Counted from the first letter of the stretch, positions 48,951 through 61,463 are shown. The stretch: 64,000 nucleotides of DNA from Nageia nagi (GCA_050084985.1 JBITNC010000001.1:69378001-69442000), one strand, 5' to 3'. Made by a program: numbers and translations. The notes: generated from the sequence alone by a model not told the origin.

Positions 48951-49480
48951 AAAAATAATGCATTCTAATGGTCCCCTCAAGCTAAGGTAGCTTTCCTTAA
49001 GCTCAAGGATGCAATGTATACCACCTCGGTATTAGCAATACCAAATTTTTCTAAAACCTTTGTGATAGAAAGTGATGCTTATGGAGTAGGAATTAGGGTA
49101 GTATTGATGTAGGAGGGGCATCCCTTGGCATTCACTACTAGAGCACTCTTTGGTAAAAATTTGGATAAATCCACCTATGAAAAAGAAATGCTTGCCATCA
49201 TCCATGCAGTTCAATGTTAGAGACCATATCTCATTGGTCACCATTTCATCATCCTCATGGATCATCATAGTTTAAAATTTTTCATTGAGCAACATATTTC
49301 TATTCCTAAGCAACAAAAATGGGTGACAAACTACTAGGGTATTATTATGAGATAGTATACTATAAAGGTAAAGAGAATGTGGTTTTTGATTCTCTATCCA
49401 AAAAATTTGAAGATCAAGTAGCACTGCAAGCTCTTTCATCTCCTATTACTCGATGGTTGGATAAAGTTAAATAGGAGTGG
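48951..49480 (+). pseudogene. Element E RNase H, decayed
   Basis: Readable: PQAKVAFLKLKDAM, FVIESDAYGVGIRVVLM, HPLAFTTRALFGKNLDKSTY, EKEMLAIIHAVQ, FIILMDHHSLKFFIEQ. The acidic residues at SDAYG, YEKEM and MDHHSL are all still present, but stops interrupt the chain. Confidence 0.85.
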
Positions 49481-49559
49481 GTAGAGGATAGATCCACCCA
49501 AGAATTGTTAAAATAAATCACTCAAGACCCCATGAGTAAACCATACCACACATGGCATG

Positions 49560-50330
49560 ATAGTATTTTGAGATTAAAAGCTGAATTTTTTTACCATCTC
49601 CTTTAAAATGTAAATAAAAAATACTTGCCAAATTGCATTCCACACCTACACCAGAACATGATGGATTTTTGAAAACTTATAAGTAGGTGGCATAATCATT
49701 CTATTGGGTAGGTATGAAATTGGATGTCAAGCATTTTATGGTAACTTAGATGTGTGTTAATGATAAAAGAGTGAGATAATGGATACTTTAGGACTACTTC
49801 AACCTCTTCCCATACCTAATCAAACATGGATTGATATCTTAATGGATTTCATTAAAAGCCTTTCTAAATCAATGGTAAATCACTTATTCTAGTGGTGGTT
49901 GATTAGTTATCCAAATATGCTCATTTTAGTTCATTGGCTTATCCCTACAAGGCAATGATAGTGGCACAATTATTCTTGGATACAATTTTTAAACTACATG
50001 GTATGCTAGAGATTATTATCAATGATCATGATCCCACTTTTACAAGCCATTTTTGGTAAGAGCTTTTTCAAGCTACAAGGTACCCAACTAAACATGAGAT
50101 TAGCATATCACCCATAAATTATGGTTAGATTGAAATTATCAACAAATGTTTAGAAACATATTTATGCTATTTTGCTTCAACACAACTGTGCATTGGGTAT
50201 AATGGCTTCCCTTAGCTAAGTGGTGGTATAATACATCTTATCATTCTACTAGCAATATGACCCCTATAAAGTAATAATGTATGGTCAAGCTCCACTAACA
50301 GACACCTTATATGTTGTAGGTACCAGTAAA
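49560..50330 (+). pseudogene. Element E integrase core, decayed
   Basis: Readable blocks: LLQPLPIPNQTWIDILMDFI (first Asp), a damaged middle, then text with IINDHDPTF-like and LFKLQGTQLNM-like pieces in shifting frames, then YHP. Frameshifts are common, so the exact edges are uncertain. Confidence 0.7.
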
Positions 50331-50379
50331 GTTCAAGTAGTTGACTCAACATTAGTTATCAAGATGATATTCTTCATTT

Positions 50380-50888
50380 GCTCAAGGATAACCTTCAGAT
50401 AACTCAACACTATATGAAGTAATAGGTTGATCAGCAGCATGTCAAAAGGGACTTCCAAGTAGATGACATAGTCTTTTTGAGGTTGCAACCTTATCTCCAA
50501 AAATCATTAAAAATAAAAGATCATTAAAAATTGGCCCTAAAGTTTTATGGTCCCTATAAGGTGTTACAATGCATTGGCCTAGCTGTATACAAATTGAAGC
50601 TTCCTGCTTCTTCCAAGATTCACCTAGTGTTTCATGTCTTCTATCTTAAGAAAGTTGTTGGATTGAAGGTTTAGGTTCAAACATAATTACCTGAGTTGGT
50701 ATATGTAGATAAATGGTAGTTTACCTAAGGTAGTTATATATCAACTTTCATGGTAGCTTTGTAACCACTCCATCATAAAGTTCTTATGCAATGGTAAGGC
50801 ATGGCACCAAAAGATGCAAAATGGGAAATACTTCATCAATTGTAGCAATAGTTTCCATAATTCATGCTTTGAGGATAAAGCTTCATCC
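50380..50888 (+). pseudogene. Element E integrase C-terminus and possible chromodomain
   Basis: Readable: DDIVFLRLQPYLQKSLK-like text, [39 protein letters not shown], then a poorly kept tail ending in WE-like text (DAKWEILHQL). In chromoviruses this tail is a chromodomain. Here only the spacing and the WE-L ending suggest it. Confidence 0.65.
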
Positions 50889-50902
50889 TAAGAGGGATGG
50901 CA
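50889..50902 (+). other. Element E polypurine tract
   Basis: aagagggatggca immediately before the 3' LTR, a common chromovirus form. Confidence 0.8.
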
Positions 50903-51311
50903 TGTTAGGATCCCACATCCTAACATTTTAGTGTTAGTATTAGTTATTTTAATTAAATTATTAGCCTATATTGTAAATATAATATTATGATTGTAAGTGA
51001 GCGGCCCAATTTTGCATTACTATTATGGTTAGGGTTAGTATATTATAAATAGGTAGAAGTGTGTGGAGAAATGCATCTTGAATATTATTTTCACTTTTGG
51101 AGTTGTAAGGAGGTGGTCCCCTCAAAGTGGCCTATGATTCTATTACTATTCAATAAAATCCTATCCTTATCTGCTTATTATTGCTATTTCATGTTCTATT
51201 TATCAGTGTATGCTCTATTATTTCCATTAGATTAGTTGTCATTTTCTTATTCAAATTGATATTCATTTACATTCTGTAATATTTCCCTTTCATATTCATA
51301 GCATCATAACA
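50903..51311 (+). repeat. Element E 3' LTR
   Basis: TGTTAGGATC...CATAACA, 409 bp. Confidence 0.92.
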
Positions 51312-52109
51312 CATTCTAATTATCAAGCTCTAACTATTTTTAGAGCAATTACAATGGCTAGGAAATATGTTCTTTTCTTTACTTAGCTAGTACTAGACTA
51401 TTCTACTACTTTTAATAAATGCTTGATTAGCCAATTGTAATGTACTACCATCCTTAGCTATGAGCTCATTTAGTCTAGCAATTTTTAGGTGGTATTTGTA
51501 TGTTATAATGTATTCTATTGATATAATCCTATAGGAAATTTCAATATATTCACCATCCTCTAATCAATCATGGCTTTTCATAGTACTTATATAGCCTTTG
51601 TAGTTTTGACTAGTTATTCTTCTATGAATTGAATAGTTTTAGGTATTTGCTCTCATAATTCATATAAATTAAGCAAGGTTACAATCTAGATGATGTGACT
51701 AAGTAGAGGGATGGTTGCACTAAACACCTACACACCATGTAGAGATTCTAATATGGTTAACTCATTTGCTTTACCTTGGTTCTCCATTAGATATGCCCAA
51801 GTTGCTAGATTCTCTCCTAGAGGTATTACAAAGGTCTTTACGAACTATGTACCTATCCATATTAGGGTGATATGATCTTCATATATTAGGATATCTAGGT
51901 GTCATATGTTGAGCCATATTTGGGTGGTAGTTTGTACCAATGCTCAATAATAGTCAAATAATTTATGTCCAAGAGTGGTTGGAATTGAGGCCTCTTATGT
52001 CCTAGGGTAATATTAGTGGTTAAGAATTCCTTGACTCTATAATCTACTAGCACTTGAGTTTTTTTATGTTTGTAGTTTCAATATCCATTATAGTTGGGAT
52101 CCTTTAAGG

Positions 52110-52380
52110 TTCAAAGTGATATTAGCTACAATATTTTCTAAGCATTTATCATCCATCCATCCTTAGCACCTTTTGTTCAGGATTGTAGACTCGAGGAAAT
52201 TTATGATTGAGAGTTTTGGAGATCACATGATATTGCTCTCAATATAGAAATTAGTACATAAAAAGAGCTTTGTATTACATTATTTATTCTTTTATATAAA
52301 TTTGAAGAAAAAAAATATAAAACTAGAAATATATCTTATACAAAATGATGTGACCATTAGAAATGAAGTAATTACCATAT
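52110..52380 (+). repeat. Dispersed repeat, right copy
   Basis: Direct-orientation partner of 43410-43680; see that entry. Identity is moderate. Confidence 0.7.
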
Positions 52381-54095
52381 ACAATATGTAACAACAAACC
52401 AAAATACTTATACCATTAAAAATAATTTTTGGTGTATATTCATTCTCAAGATTCCAACTTCTATTATGTGCATTTAATTTTATTATTTAGGTAGTGTTAA
52501 CTATAGAGCCTAATTTGGCTAAGGTTTTTGGCTTTCTTTTCTCTCTAGTTCTAGTTGGCGTATTGTTCAATGATTGGATCAATTGGTTAGTAGTAGTTAC
52601 TGTACTTGTTAGGAATTGGATGATTATGAAAGCATTACTTAGTACTCCATACTATCCCACCCAATTAGCTATTGGTAACTAATCTACAACATACTAATTG
52701 GTAAATAAAGAGCATTAAATTCTAACTTAGGTAGTCAAAATCAATTTCAATCTAGCCATTATTACTAGTTAGGAGTTACACAAGGTATGCGGGGTTACTC
52801 CAAAACCTTTTTAATTCAACTTAGGTTTAAGATAAGTTTAATTCCATATATAAATATGTGTTTGGATTTATTTCTTAGTATGATTATTTTAAGTATTATT
52901 TTTAGGTTGAATTTAATGTTCTTGTTTATATTTTGAGAGAGATATATAGTTAGGTGTTATTGTACTCTAAAGTGAAGGTTGTGGCAAGGTTATTATAGAC
53001 CATAAAATGTGTAAATATTAAATAAATAAATAAATTTGGTCAATGAATAACAAATCTATACTATATCATAAGAAATATACATGAAACATATAAACTTGAT
53101 ATATAGTGGGCCTATAGCTAGTTTGTGTACAATCCTCAAAGTAGAACAACAATGAATCTTAGGAGGATTGCGATTGGACTTAAGATGAGCTCTCAACAAA
53201 TGTTTGCTATAATGGATGCAAGATTCATTCCCTAAAATATGAACCTCCCAATCATGAAGGTGCATACTATTGGGTGTGTGGAAGAGGTATGTTGTTGAGG
53301 GTGTAGGAGCAGTAATTTTGTGTTGTGCGCAAGAGAGAGATAATAGAGCTTAGAGAGTTAACAACTTCTCAAATATAGGTGGTGTAAAGCTAAACTATTG
53401 GTTAAATGTTTGGTACAACCACCTATCAAAGAGATATGATATGGATGTCAACCTTCATCTCTCATATTTATAACCTGTGAGGAAATACAAAGGGGTGAGG
53501 CCGACAGATAGCAATAACACTAACCATTTCAATATTCAAGATAACTTAAAATATAAACCATGGTATATGATATTACATTAACCTTATCATATGGTATTGC
53601 AATATAATAGCATTTTATATTGATTTTTGTATTATTACCTTTTAATCATTTAATGCACTAAATATGATTTATTAAATAAATAATAAATTATTTTTAAGCA
53701 TCTACATTTTGCCCCTCTTTAGATATGTAATGAAATGCATTGAAATTGTATAATCTAAAGAAGTATAGAGAAGAGAAAAATATTTTAATAGTAAAATGAA
53801 CTTTCCTATTTTGATCGATATGTCAAGTATGGTATGTTATTTGCCCCCTTTTGGTCTTGGTTGCCCCTAGCTCATGTTGTATTGGGTAAGCAAGCCAAAA
53901 ATAGGATTCCCTCTATGAGGTGAGTGATTGATGCTAATCCTACTCACCCAAATAATACTTGTATAACAAAGCAACATATATCCACATAGATCAAATCCAT
54001 GAAATAATAAGAAATCAAAATAGCAAGGATGAAAAAAATATAATATGCAATGTTTCACTATAGTCAATATGAATCATAGTAACATAAACTATGAT

Positions 54096-54213
54096 ACATA
54101 GACTACTATGATAGAAAACTCATAATGTATGAAGAGCAAGCACATGGGTTCTTTGTAATACCCTAGGCATGTAATATCCATGATTTATAGACTACTATGA
54201 TAGATAACACATA
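54096..54213 (+). repeat. Short repeat pair
   Basis: atagactactatgatag occurs near 54096 and again near 54187, about 91 bp apart, with related text around each. Confidence 0.6.
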
Positions 54214-55887
54214 GTCTATAAATGTCTATTTAGTGACTCACAATGGTGATGTCCTATAACAATACAATATTTGCTCATGGAAAGACCATGGCTATGAAAT
54301 AATGCTAGTATATCAATGAACTAGTATATTTAATTTCTATAATTCCATCATATATTTACTTAATCATTGGCCTTTCATTATAGCATTTCAATTTGAATAA
54401 AATTTTAATGTAGATCCATGCATTAGCCTAGTGGGATACCTAAACTTTTATGATCATGTTTTCAACAATATTGATACTTATCCATAAAGGAACTCATATG
54501 TATGAATAAATCATATAAATGGGTAAATATTCAATAAAATTACAACATGCCCCAATTGCAATGGATTTATAGCAGTTGCATGCAATTGGCGGTGTGAGAT
54601 TTTCCATTGTAAGCGCAAAAATTTAAATGATATTCAATTAGCAATCATTTATATCATATTGCTTCAATTTATAAAGTAAATGATAGTCCAATTCATCATA
54701 AGAGTTTTAGAGAGATTATAATATAGAAATATTTGCAATTTATTTTTGCAAGCTACATAACATTCCAATAATAATTCTATTGAATCATAAACAATATGTA
54801 AGTCATGCCATTGTTTTCAAGATCATGCAATTTTGTAATCTTCATGCTACTAGTGATGTAGAAAAGGATATGATATTTTTCAAAATCAAAGGTGCATTCA
54901 ATTGATAATGAAATATGCATTTTCAATTGATAATGAAACATAAGCAATAAGTAAATTTGAAGATGAAAAATTAAAGTACAATTTAAATATAATGAAACTT
55001 TATCAATAAACATTAATCATATATAACAACTATATAAGAGAAAGGAGAATTTAACAAAATTTATTATGATGATAATTGAAATAACACATTTATAATCTAT
55101 GCTAATTTAGTCTATTCCATGTCACTGGTAGTGTACATTTAATATGAATAATTTTAAATAATGCAAATGATGCAATTTCAATGATAGACAAGTAGGAAGT
55201 TAAAAGGCATGTATGCATAATTTTAAACCATTTTTTCCTAAATGCACATTTAACTCAAAGAAAAAGACACTGCTAATGGTGTAAAAATAGCATCAAAACT
55301 TTTAAAAAAGAAATGGCAAGCATTTTAAATAATTTAATACATAATAAACATACAAAATAATGATTTGGGGTACCTATAGGGGAAAAGGATGATGCCTTAA
55401 GTGGTTTGCAATTTGGAAATTATATAAGAAAATTTTAGAATTTAAAATTCATTTTGAATTTTGCCTTCCCAATCTAAGCACTCTGACTTCCTTTGACTTG
55501 GCAAAGCCCTGCCAACACACTAACCTACCTTCTAGTTGTTTACAATTGAGTTTGGGCATGTTTGACTTGACTAGACATCATTCTTACTACCTTATACCAT
55601 TTTCTATCCCTTGTAGTTTCTTCCTCTTATCTCTTGATGGTGGACAAGGCATGGAGGGTATTTGGATGTCTCATTACTAGCTAGAGGGGCCATATAGTAG
55701 AGTATCTTCACTCCCTTCCATATGATCATGCAGTAAGTGATTCTTATTTGTAGTTCTTTAACAGATTTATATTTTTAATCTTATTTTATCTTGTTAATTC
55801 AATTTTTTAATTTAAAAAAGCATGTTATTAATTAATTTATCCTTTATTCTCTTGTAGGAACACAAGGTTCTCATCTAGGGAGGATCA

Positions 55888-56674
55888 ATGACTACAACCA
55901 CCTTAGAGAATGCAAGGGGTTGGCCCAAGACCAACCACATGGATGATATTCTTACCATATGCAAGCTAGTAGATCTAACCATATTTTGATACATTCAATA
56001 ATACCTACTATTGCTAAAAGCACTAACAAAGAGGTGGGATCCAAATTGCTACTCATTTCACCTACCCTTAGGTGAAATTACCATCACCCTCCTTGATGTT
56101 TATTAGATTTGGGGGATTCCAATTAGGGGAAGCCTTGTACACTAGAGGGAGCTTCTAGAAAATAATGTTTGGGAGCAAGAGGCACTTTGGATGATAGGGG
56201 AATCAAACCATGACTAGGAGCACCAAGTGGCCAAGTTGGCAAAGGTGTATCAATTTTCCCTAGTACGGTGGTATTTGCAATTGTACATGACCAAAATCAT
56301 AGCTACTTACTTGTGTCTAGAAAAGAGTAGCTCAACCTTCCCACTTGAAATGGTCTAGCTAGTTCAACAAATCTATAGGAGAGGAGTGCAATTTTTATGG
56401 GGCCCATTAATTCTTGCCCAATTGTATAGAGATTTGTACAACTTCATCAACATTGACAAGTTTAATGTGATGATTTCTCATTTTGATCTTCTTTAGATTT
56501 AGGCATATAAGCACATTGCCATGATGAGGCCCATGGGATTGCAGCAAGTGAGGGAGGATCTAAAGGATATTTCCTTGGTGTGTTGGACCTCCAAAGGTAT
56601 AGGATATAGGTACCCCCACTACTAAAGGTGAGGAGATGATAGGTTAATGGACTCCAAGTCGAGGACCTAATTTA
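55888..56674 (+). pseudogene. Plant mobile domain (PMD/MAIN-like) pseudogene fragment
   Basis: From the ATG at 55888 one frame reads MDDILTICKLVDLTIF, stop, then LLLLKALTKRWDPNCYSFHL, PLGEITITLLDVY, stop, IWGIPIRGSLV, then about 140 more residues (AKLAKVYQFSLVRWYL, RRGVQFLWGPLILAQLYRDL). The block KRW...FHLP-GE-T-TL-DV...GIPI-G is the hallmark of the plant mobile domain, found in MAIN-like host proteins and in some plant transposons. Stops sit where Gln or Arg is expected (TAG, TAA, TGA). The right end is cut by the LTR of copia H at 56675. Whether it was a host gene or part of a transposon cannot be told. Confidence 0.7.
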
Positions 56675-57171
56675 TGAAGGATTTGAACTAGATCTAAGCA
56701 AATCCTCTAGGACCTTAGACTAGGAAGCTAAATCATTCATCATCTATAATTCTAAGAACATCATTCACACAATATGACACCAATATAATGTGGTTCCTCC
56801 CTCCTTGGGAGTACATCCACAACTAGTTCTCTATTCTCAATCTATGTCTCTCTTACAACTATCTCTTGCTCTCTCCTACACAACCAAGTAGAGTAATCTT
56901 ACTCCAAGACTTAGATATGTTTACAAGAGGAGAGGCCCTCTATTTATAGCTTGAGAGCACCTCCCTAACCTCCCTTTAACCCAAGGGTAAGGTTAGGGTT
57001 ACATTAAATGTATCACCTAACTTCAACCTACCAACTAACCACTTTGGTAAAGTCAAAGTCTACATATTAAAGAATTCAATTAATCTCTTAAGGTATCTAC
57101 ATACCCTTAAGTGATTAATTGAATTTACAAGGAGTTTAGATATTCACAATATTTCATTACAAATTCTAACA
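56675..57171 (-). repeat. Element H 3' LTR
   Basis: TGAAGGATTTGAAC...AATTCTAACA, 497 bp. Same family as the LTRs of element I but with dozens of differences, so H and I are distinct copies. Confidence 0.93.
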
Positions 57172-57183
57172 CTCCCCCTTAAT
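57172..57183 (-). other. Element H polypurine tract
   Basis: Plus strand ctcccccttaat, which reads ATTAAGGGGGAG on the sense strand at the LTR edge. Confidence 0.8.
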
Positions 57184-57658
57184 GCAATATTGGGATAGAG
57201 TGTAGAAGAGAGAAGAGAGAGAGTAAGAGAGAGTTCTCCTCCATAGAGATATAAGTGGAGATGAGAACTTTTACATATTTGAGAATCTTTTTGAGAACTA
57301 GTATGAGACTCACTACATTACCATTTGACAAAAAATGGTTTACAATACAATCATTAACCACAACTAGTTTCACTGTACATAGTAGTCAATCAACTTTAAG
57401 CTGACATGTGAGTCTCCCTGAGCTTGCTTTCACAAGGTGAGTAACCTGCATTTCTGAAGAAGATCCTACATGCTACAAGCAACTCATGAACAAAATCAGT
57501 TAGATGCATCATATATTCAAATAAGAGAATCAAGTAATGCCATCATATAAATAACTAATCAATGGTGCACTATAAGCCATCACAGAGATGCCAAGCCATC
57601 ACTCATAGTCACCTGTTGTATATAGACATGTGTTGATTTTAAATAGAGCATAAAAATT

Positions 57659-57941
57659 GTACAACGAGTTTCTCAGCGTAGAGCAAACTCACCACGGAGG
57701 TATAGAATGTACAACAAGTTCCTCACATAGAGCAAACTTACCATGGAGGTATATTAATTATATGCTCAAAATTTGTACAAGTTTCTCACGCAGAGCAAAC
57801 TCACCATGGAGGTATAAAATGTACAACAAGTTTGTCACGCAGAGCAAACTTACCACTGAGGTATAAAATAATCAACACTCTATAACAATAATTGTACAAC
57901 AAGTTTTTCATGTAGAGCAAACTTACCACGGAGGTCTAGAA
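57659..57941 (-). repeat. Stem-loop array in the 3' region of element H, five units
   Basis: Units start at 57659, 57709, 57775, 57821 and 57894. Each carries gtacaacRAGTTY, a loop around tcacgcagagc, RAACTY, then accacggaggt. The arms are complementary in three of five units (GAGTTT/AAACTC, AAGTTTG/CAAACTT, AAGTTT/AAACTT). The array lies between the pol stop (57995) and the 3' LTR, so it would be in the 3' untranslated part of the element RNA. No protein is encoded. Confidence 0.85.
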
Positions 57942-57994
57942 TGTATAATCAAAAAGGCCTCTTAGAGGTGAAGTTGTCATCACTTAACAAAAGT

Positions 57995-59346
57995 TTAAAC
58001 TTCACTCCCCCTTGAGGGCAACTTCACCAACCCGAGAGAATCCCTAAGCTTGCAGAACTGAGCTTCAGGAAGGGGCTTGGTGAACAAATCAGCAAAGTTT
58101 TTAGTAGATGGACAATACTGTAAGTGTATGATGTCATCTAGAACCTTCTCCCTGATAAAATGAGCTTGGATTTCTACATGTTTGGTTCGCTGATGGAACA
58201 CAGGATTCTTAGCCAAAGAGATAGCCGATTGATTATCTGATGAAATAAGAGATGGGCCATTTTGCTTATACCTAATTTTATGCAAAATATCTCTTAGCCA
58301 AATAGCTTCTTGGGCAGCAACAGACATGGCTCGATATTTGGCTTCGGTGGTAGAAAGAGTCACAGTAGGTTGCTTCTTGGAAGCCCAAGAGATAGCACCT
58401 GAACCAATGCTAAACACATATGCAGAGGTTGATTTTCTGTCATCTCTATCTCCCCCATAATCAAAATCTGAGAACCCTAAGAGAATAATTGAGGGCACTT
58501 TGGAATACTTAAGAGCAAGATCCTTTGTCCTTGCGACATACCTCAAGATTTGCTTAATAGCATTGAGGTGTTCAACATATGGTTTTTGCATGAATCGTGC
58601 CATCAGATTCACTGCAAAGGCAATATTTGGACGAGAGATAGTCAGATACAGAAGACTACCAATCAATTGTCTATAAGTTGTAGCATCAGCCAACTGAGAA
58701 TCTGAGCTCAGTGATACAACAATTCCAGGAGAAATAGGTATTGCAGCATATTTACACTCCTCCATTCCAAACTTTTGCAAGATGTCTGATATATACTTAG
58801 ATTGACTAAGATAAGTACAATCTTTGTGTTGGTATACTTGCATCCCAAGATAGTAATGCAATAGACCTAGATCAGTCATTTCAAATGTTGCCTTAAGTTT
58901 GGAGATGCACTCTTGGATGATTTCAATATTATTGCCTGTTATGAGAAGATCATCCACATAAAGGAGAATTATGACCATGTCATTTCCTTGATTGAGTACA
59001 TATAGATCTGAATCTGAGAAGCACTTGGAAAAACCAATATCTGCAAAGAATCCTGAAATTTTCTTGTACCATGCTCTAGGTGCTTGCTTAAGTCCATACA
59101 AAGACTTCTTTAGCTTACACACAAGAGACTCTTTTCCTTCTGGAATAAATCCTTTTGGTTGAGTCATGTAGATTTCAACATCTAAGTCACCATTGAGAAA
59201 TGCACTTTTGACATCAAGTTGAAAAGCTTTCCATCCTTGAGCTGTAGAAAGAGCAAGGATTATTCTGACAGTAGGCATCTTGGCCACAGGAGCAAAGGTT
59301 TCCTCATAATCAATACCATATTTTTTAGCGAATCCTTTGGCCACTA
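57995..59346 (-). pseudogene. Element H RT and RNase H (C-terminal pol)
   Basis: 449 open codons from MAKGFAKKYGIDYEETFAPV. RT motifs: FQLDVKSAFLNGDL (Asp 44), SLYGLKQAPRAWY, ILLYVDDLLITG (YVDD at 129-132), LGLLHYYLGMQV. RNase H: GFSDFDYGGDRDDRKSTSAY, LSTTEAKYRAM, SSDNQSAISLAKNP, RTKHVEIQAHFIRE, ADLFTKPLPE. Compared with I, a few residues changed (SDFD versus SDSD, EAKY versus EAEY, the latter at a catalytic Glu position). The start is artificial: the frame was cut at RLVAKGF by insertion of element I. Confidence 0.93.
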
Positions 59347-59351
59347 ATCTT

Positions 59352-59849
59352 TGAAGGATTTGAACTAGATCTAAACAAATCCTCTAGGACCTTAGACTAG
59401 GAAACTCAAGATAACACATCTATAATTCTAAGAACATCATTCACACAATATGACACCAATATAATGTGGTTCCTCCCTCCTTGGGAGTACATCCACAACT
59501 AGCTCTCTTATTCTCAAATCTATGTCTCTCTTACAACTATTCTCTAGCTCTCTCCTACACAACCAAGTAGAGTAATCTTACTCAAAACTTAGATATCTTT
59601 ACATGAGGAGAGGCCCTCTATTTATAGGTTGAGAGCACCTCCCTAACCTTCCTTTAACCCAAGGGTTAGGTTAGGGTTACATTAAATGTACCACCAAACT
59701 TCAACCTACCAACTAACTCCTTTGGTAAAGTCAAAGTCTATACATTAAAGAATTCTATTAATCATTTAAGGTATCTACATACCCTTAAGTGATTAATTGA
59801 ATTTACAAGGAGTCTAGATATTCACAATATTTCATTACAAATTCTAACA
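59352..59849 (-). repeat. Element I 3' LTR
   Basis: TGAAGGATTT...ATTCTAACA, 498 bp, followed inward by ctcccccttaatgc (polypurine tract on the sense strand). Confidence 0.95.
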
Positions 59850-60340
59850 CTCCCCCTTAATGCAATATTGGGATAGAGCGTAGAAGAGAGAGAAGAGAGA
59901 GAGTAAGAAAGAGTTCTCCTCCATAGAGATACAAGTGGAGATGAGAACTTTTACATATTTTTGAGAATCTTTTTGAGAACTAGTATGAGACTCACTACAT
60001 TACCATTTGACAAAAATGGTTTACAATACAATCATTAACCACAACTGGTTTCACTGTACATAGTAGTCGATCAACTTTTAGCTGACATGTGAGTCTCCAT
60101 GAGCTTGCTTTCACAAGGTGAGTAACCTGCATTTCTAAAGAAGATCCTGCATGCTACAAGCAACTCATGAACAAAATCAGTTAGATGCATCATATATTCA
60201 AATAAGAGAATCAAATAATGCCATCTTATAAATAACTGATCAATGGTGCACTATAAGCCATCACAGAGATGCCAAGCCATTACTCATAGTCACCTGTTGT
60301 ATATAGACATGTGTTGATTTTAAAAATAGAGCATAAAATT

Positions 60341-60750
60341 GTACAATGAGTTTCTCACGTAGAGCAAACTCACCACGGAGGTATAGAATGTACAACAAGT
60401 TCATCACGCAGAGCGAACTTACCACGGAGGTATATTAAATTATATGCTCAAAAACTGTACAACGAGTTTCTCACGCAGAGCAAACTCACCACGGAGGTAT
60501 AGAGCATAAAAATTGTACAACGAGTTTCTCACGTAGAGCAAACTCACCACGGAGGTATAGAATGTACAACAAGTTCGTCACGCAGAGCGAACTTACCACG
60601 GAGGTATATTAATTATATGCTCAAAATTTGTACAACAAGTTTCTCATGCAGAGCAAACTTACCACTGAGGTATAAAATAATCAACACTCTATAACAACAA
60701 TTGTACAACAAGTTTGTCACGCAGAGCAAACTTACCATGGAGGTCTAGAA
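60341..60750 (-). repeat. Stem-loop array in element I, seven units
   Basis: Units start at 60341, 60390, 60457, 60515, 60564, 60630 and 60703. All seven have complementary arms: GAGTTT/AAACTC (units 1, 3, 4), AAGTTC/GAACTT (2), AAGTTCG/CGAACTT (5), AAGTTT/AAACTT (6), AAGTTTG/CAAACTT (7). Two arm positions change together with their partners. Units 4-5 look like a copy of units 1-2, which explains seven versus five in H. Confidence 0.88.
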
Positions 60751-60803
60751 TGTACAATCAAAAAAGGCCTCTTAGAGGTGAAGTTGTCATCACTAACAAA
60801 AGT

Positions 60804-61463
60804 TTAAACTTCACTCCCCCTTGAGGGCAACTTCACCAACCCTAGAGAATCCCTAAGCTTGCAGAACTGAGCTTCAGGAAGGGGCTTGGTGAACAAATCA
60901 GCGGAGTTGTCAGTAGATGGACAATACTGCAAGTGTATGATGTCATCTAGAACCTTCTCCCTGATAAAATGAGCTTGGATTTCTACATGTTTGGTTCGCT
61001 GATGGAACACAGGATTCTTAGCCAAAGAGATAGCCGATTGATTATCTGACGAAATAAGAGATGGGCCATTTTGCGTATACCCAATTTCGTTCAGAAGATG
61101 TCTTAGCCAAATAGCTTCTTGGGCGGCAACAGACATGGCTCGATATTCAGCTTCGGTGGTAGAAAGAGTCACAGTAGGTTGCTTCTTGGAAGCCCAAGAG
61201 ATAGCACCTGAACCAATGCTAAACACATATGCAGAGGTTGATTTTCTATCATCTCTATCTCCCCCATAATCAGAATCTGAGAACCCTGAGAGAACAATCG
61301 AGGGCACTTTGGAATACTTAAGAGCAAGATCCTGTGTCCCTGCGACATACCTCAAGATTTGCTTAACAGCATTGAGGTGTTCAACATATGGTTTTTTCAT
61401 GAATCGTGCCATGAGATTCACTGCAAAGGCAATATCAGGATGAGAGATAGTCAGATACAGAAG
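60804..61463 (-). pseudogene. Element I RT/RNase H C-terminal fragment
   Basis: Open over 205 codons from Met at 61421 and readable upstream to 61463 (LLYLTISHPDIAFAVNLMARF). Contains GFSDSDYGGDRDDRKSTSAY, LSTTEAEYRAMSVAAQEAIWL and ADLFTKPLPEAQF. It breaks off at 61463, inside the stretch that continues as LPIN-like text in H. The upstream RT motifs (YVDD) are missing, so no working RT. Confidence 0.93.

Larger units (their letters stand above)
45293..51311 (+). mobile_element. Element E: Ty3/gypsy chromovirus-type retrotransposon, decayed
   Basis: A 6-kb plus-strand element with 410- and 409-bp LTRs, a Met-type primer site, a polypurine tract, and gag, protease, RT, RNase H and integrase in gypsy order. 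LTRs differ at roughly 38 of 410 positions by eye (about 9%). Flanks TCTTC and CATTC agree at only three of five bases, so the target duplication is eroded or misplaced. Stops at former Gln codons are frequent. Confidence 0.9.
51312..55887. other. Unassigned AT-rich DNA between element E and the plant-mobile-domain pseudogene
   Basis: No gene supported. It contains the right copy of the dispersed repeat (52110-52380) and a small repeat near 54096-54213. The frames at 52494-52682, 53056-53265 and 54777-55013 show no family resemblance. A possible intron (GTAAGTG at 55733, TTGTAG ending 55857) precedes the pseudogene. Confidence 0.35.

Noticed and set aside
57659-60750. CRISPR-like array of repeats
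   Set aside because: Units are 46-73 bp apart with related, non-unique intervening text, lie in the 3' part of plant copia elements, and have no cas genes; they are an element-internal tandem repeat.
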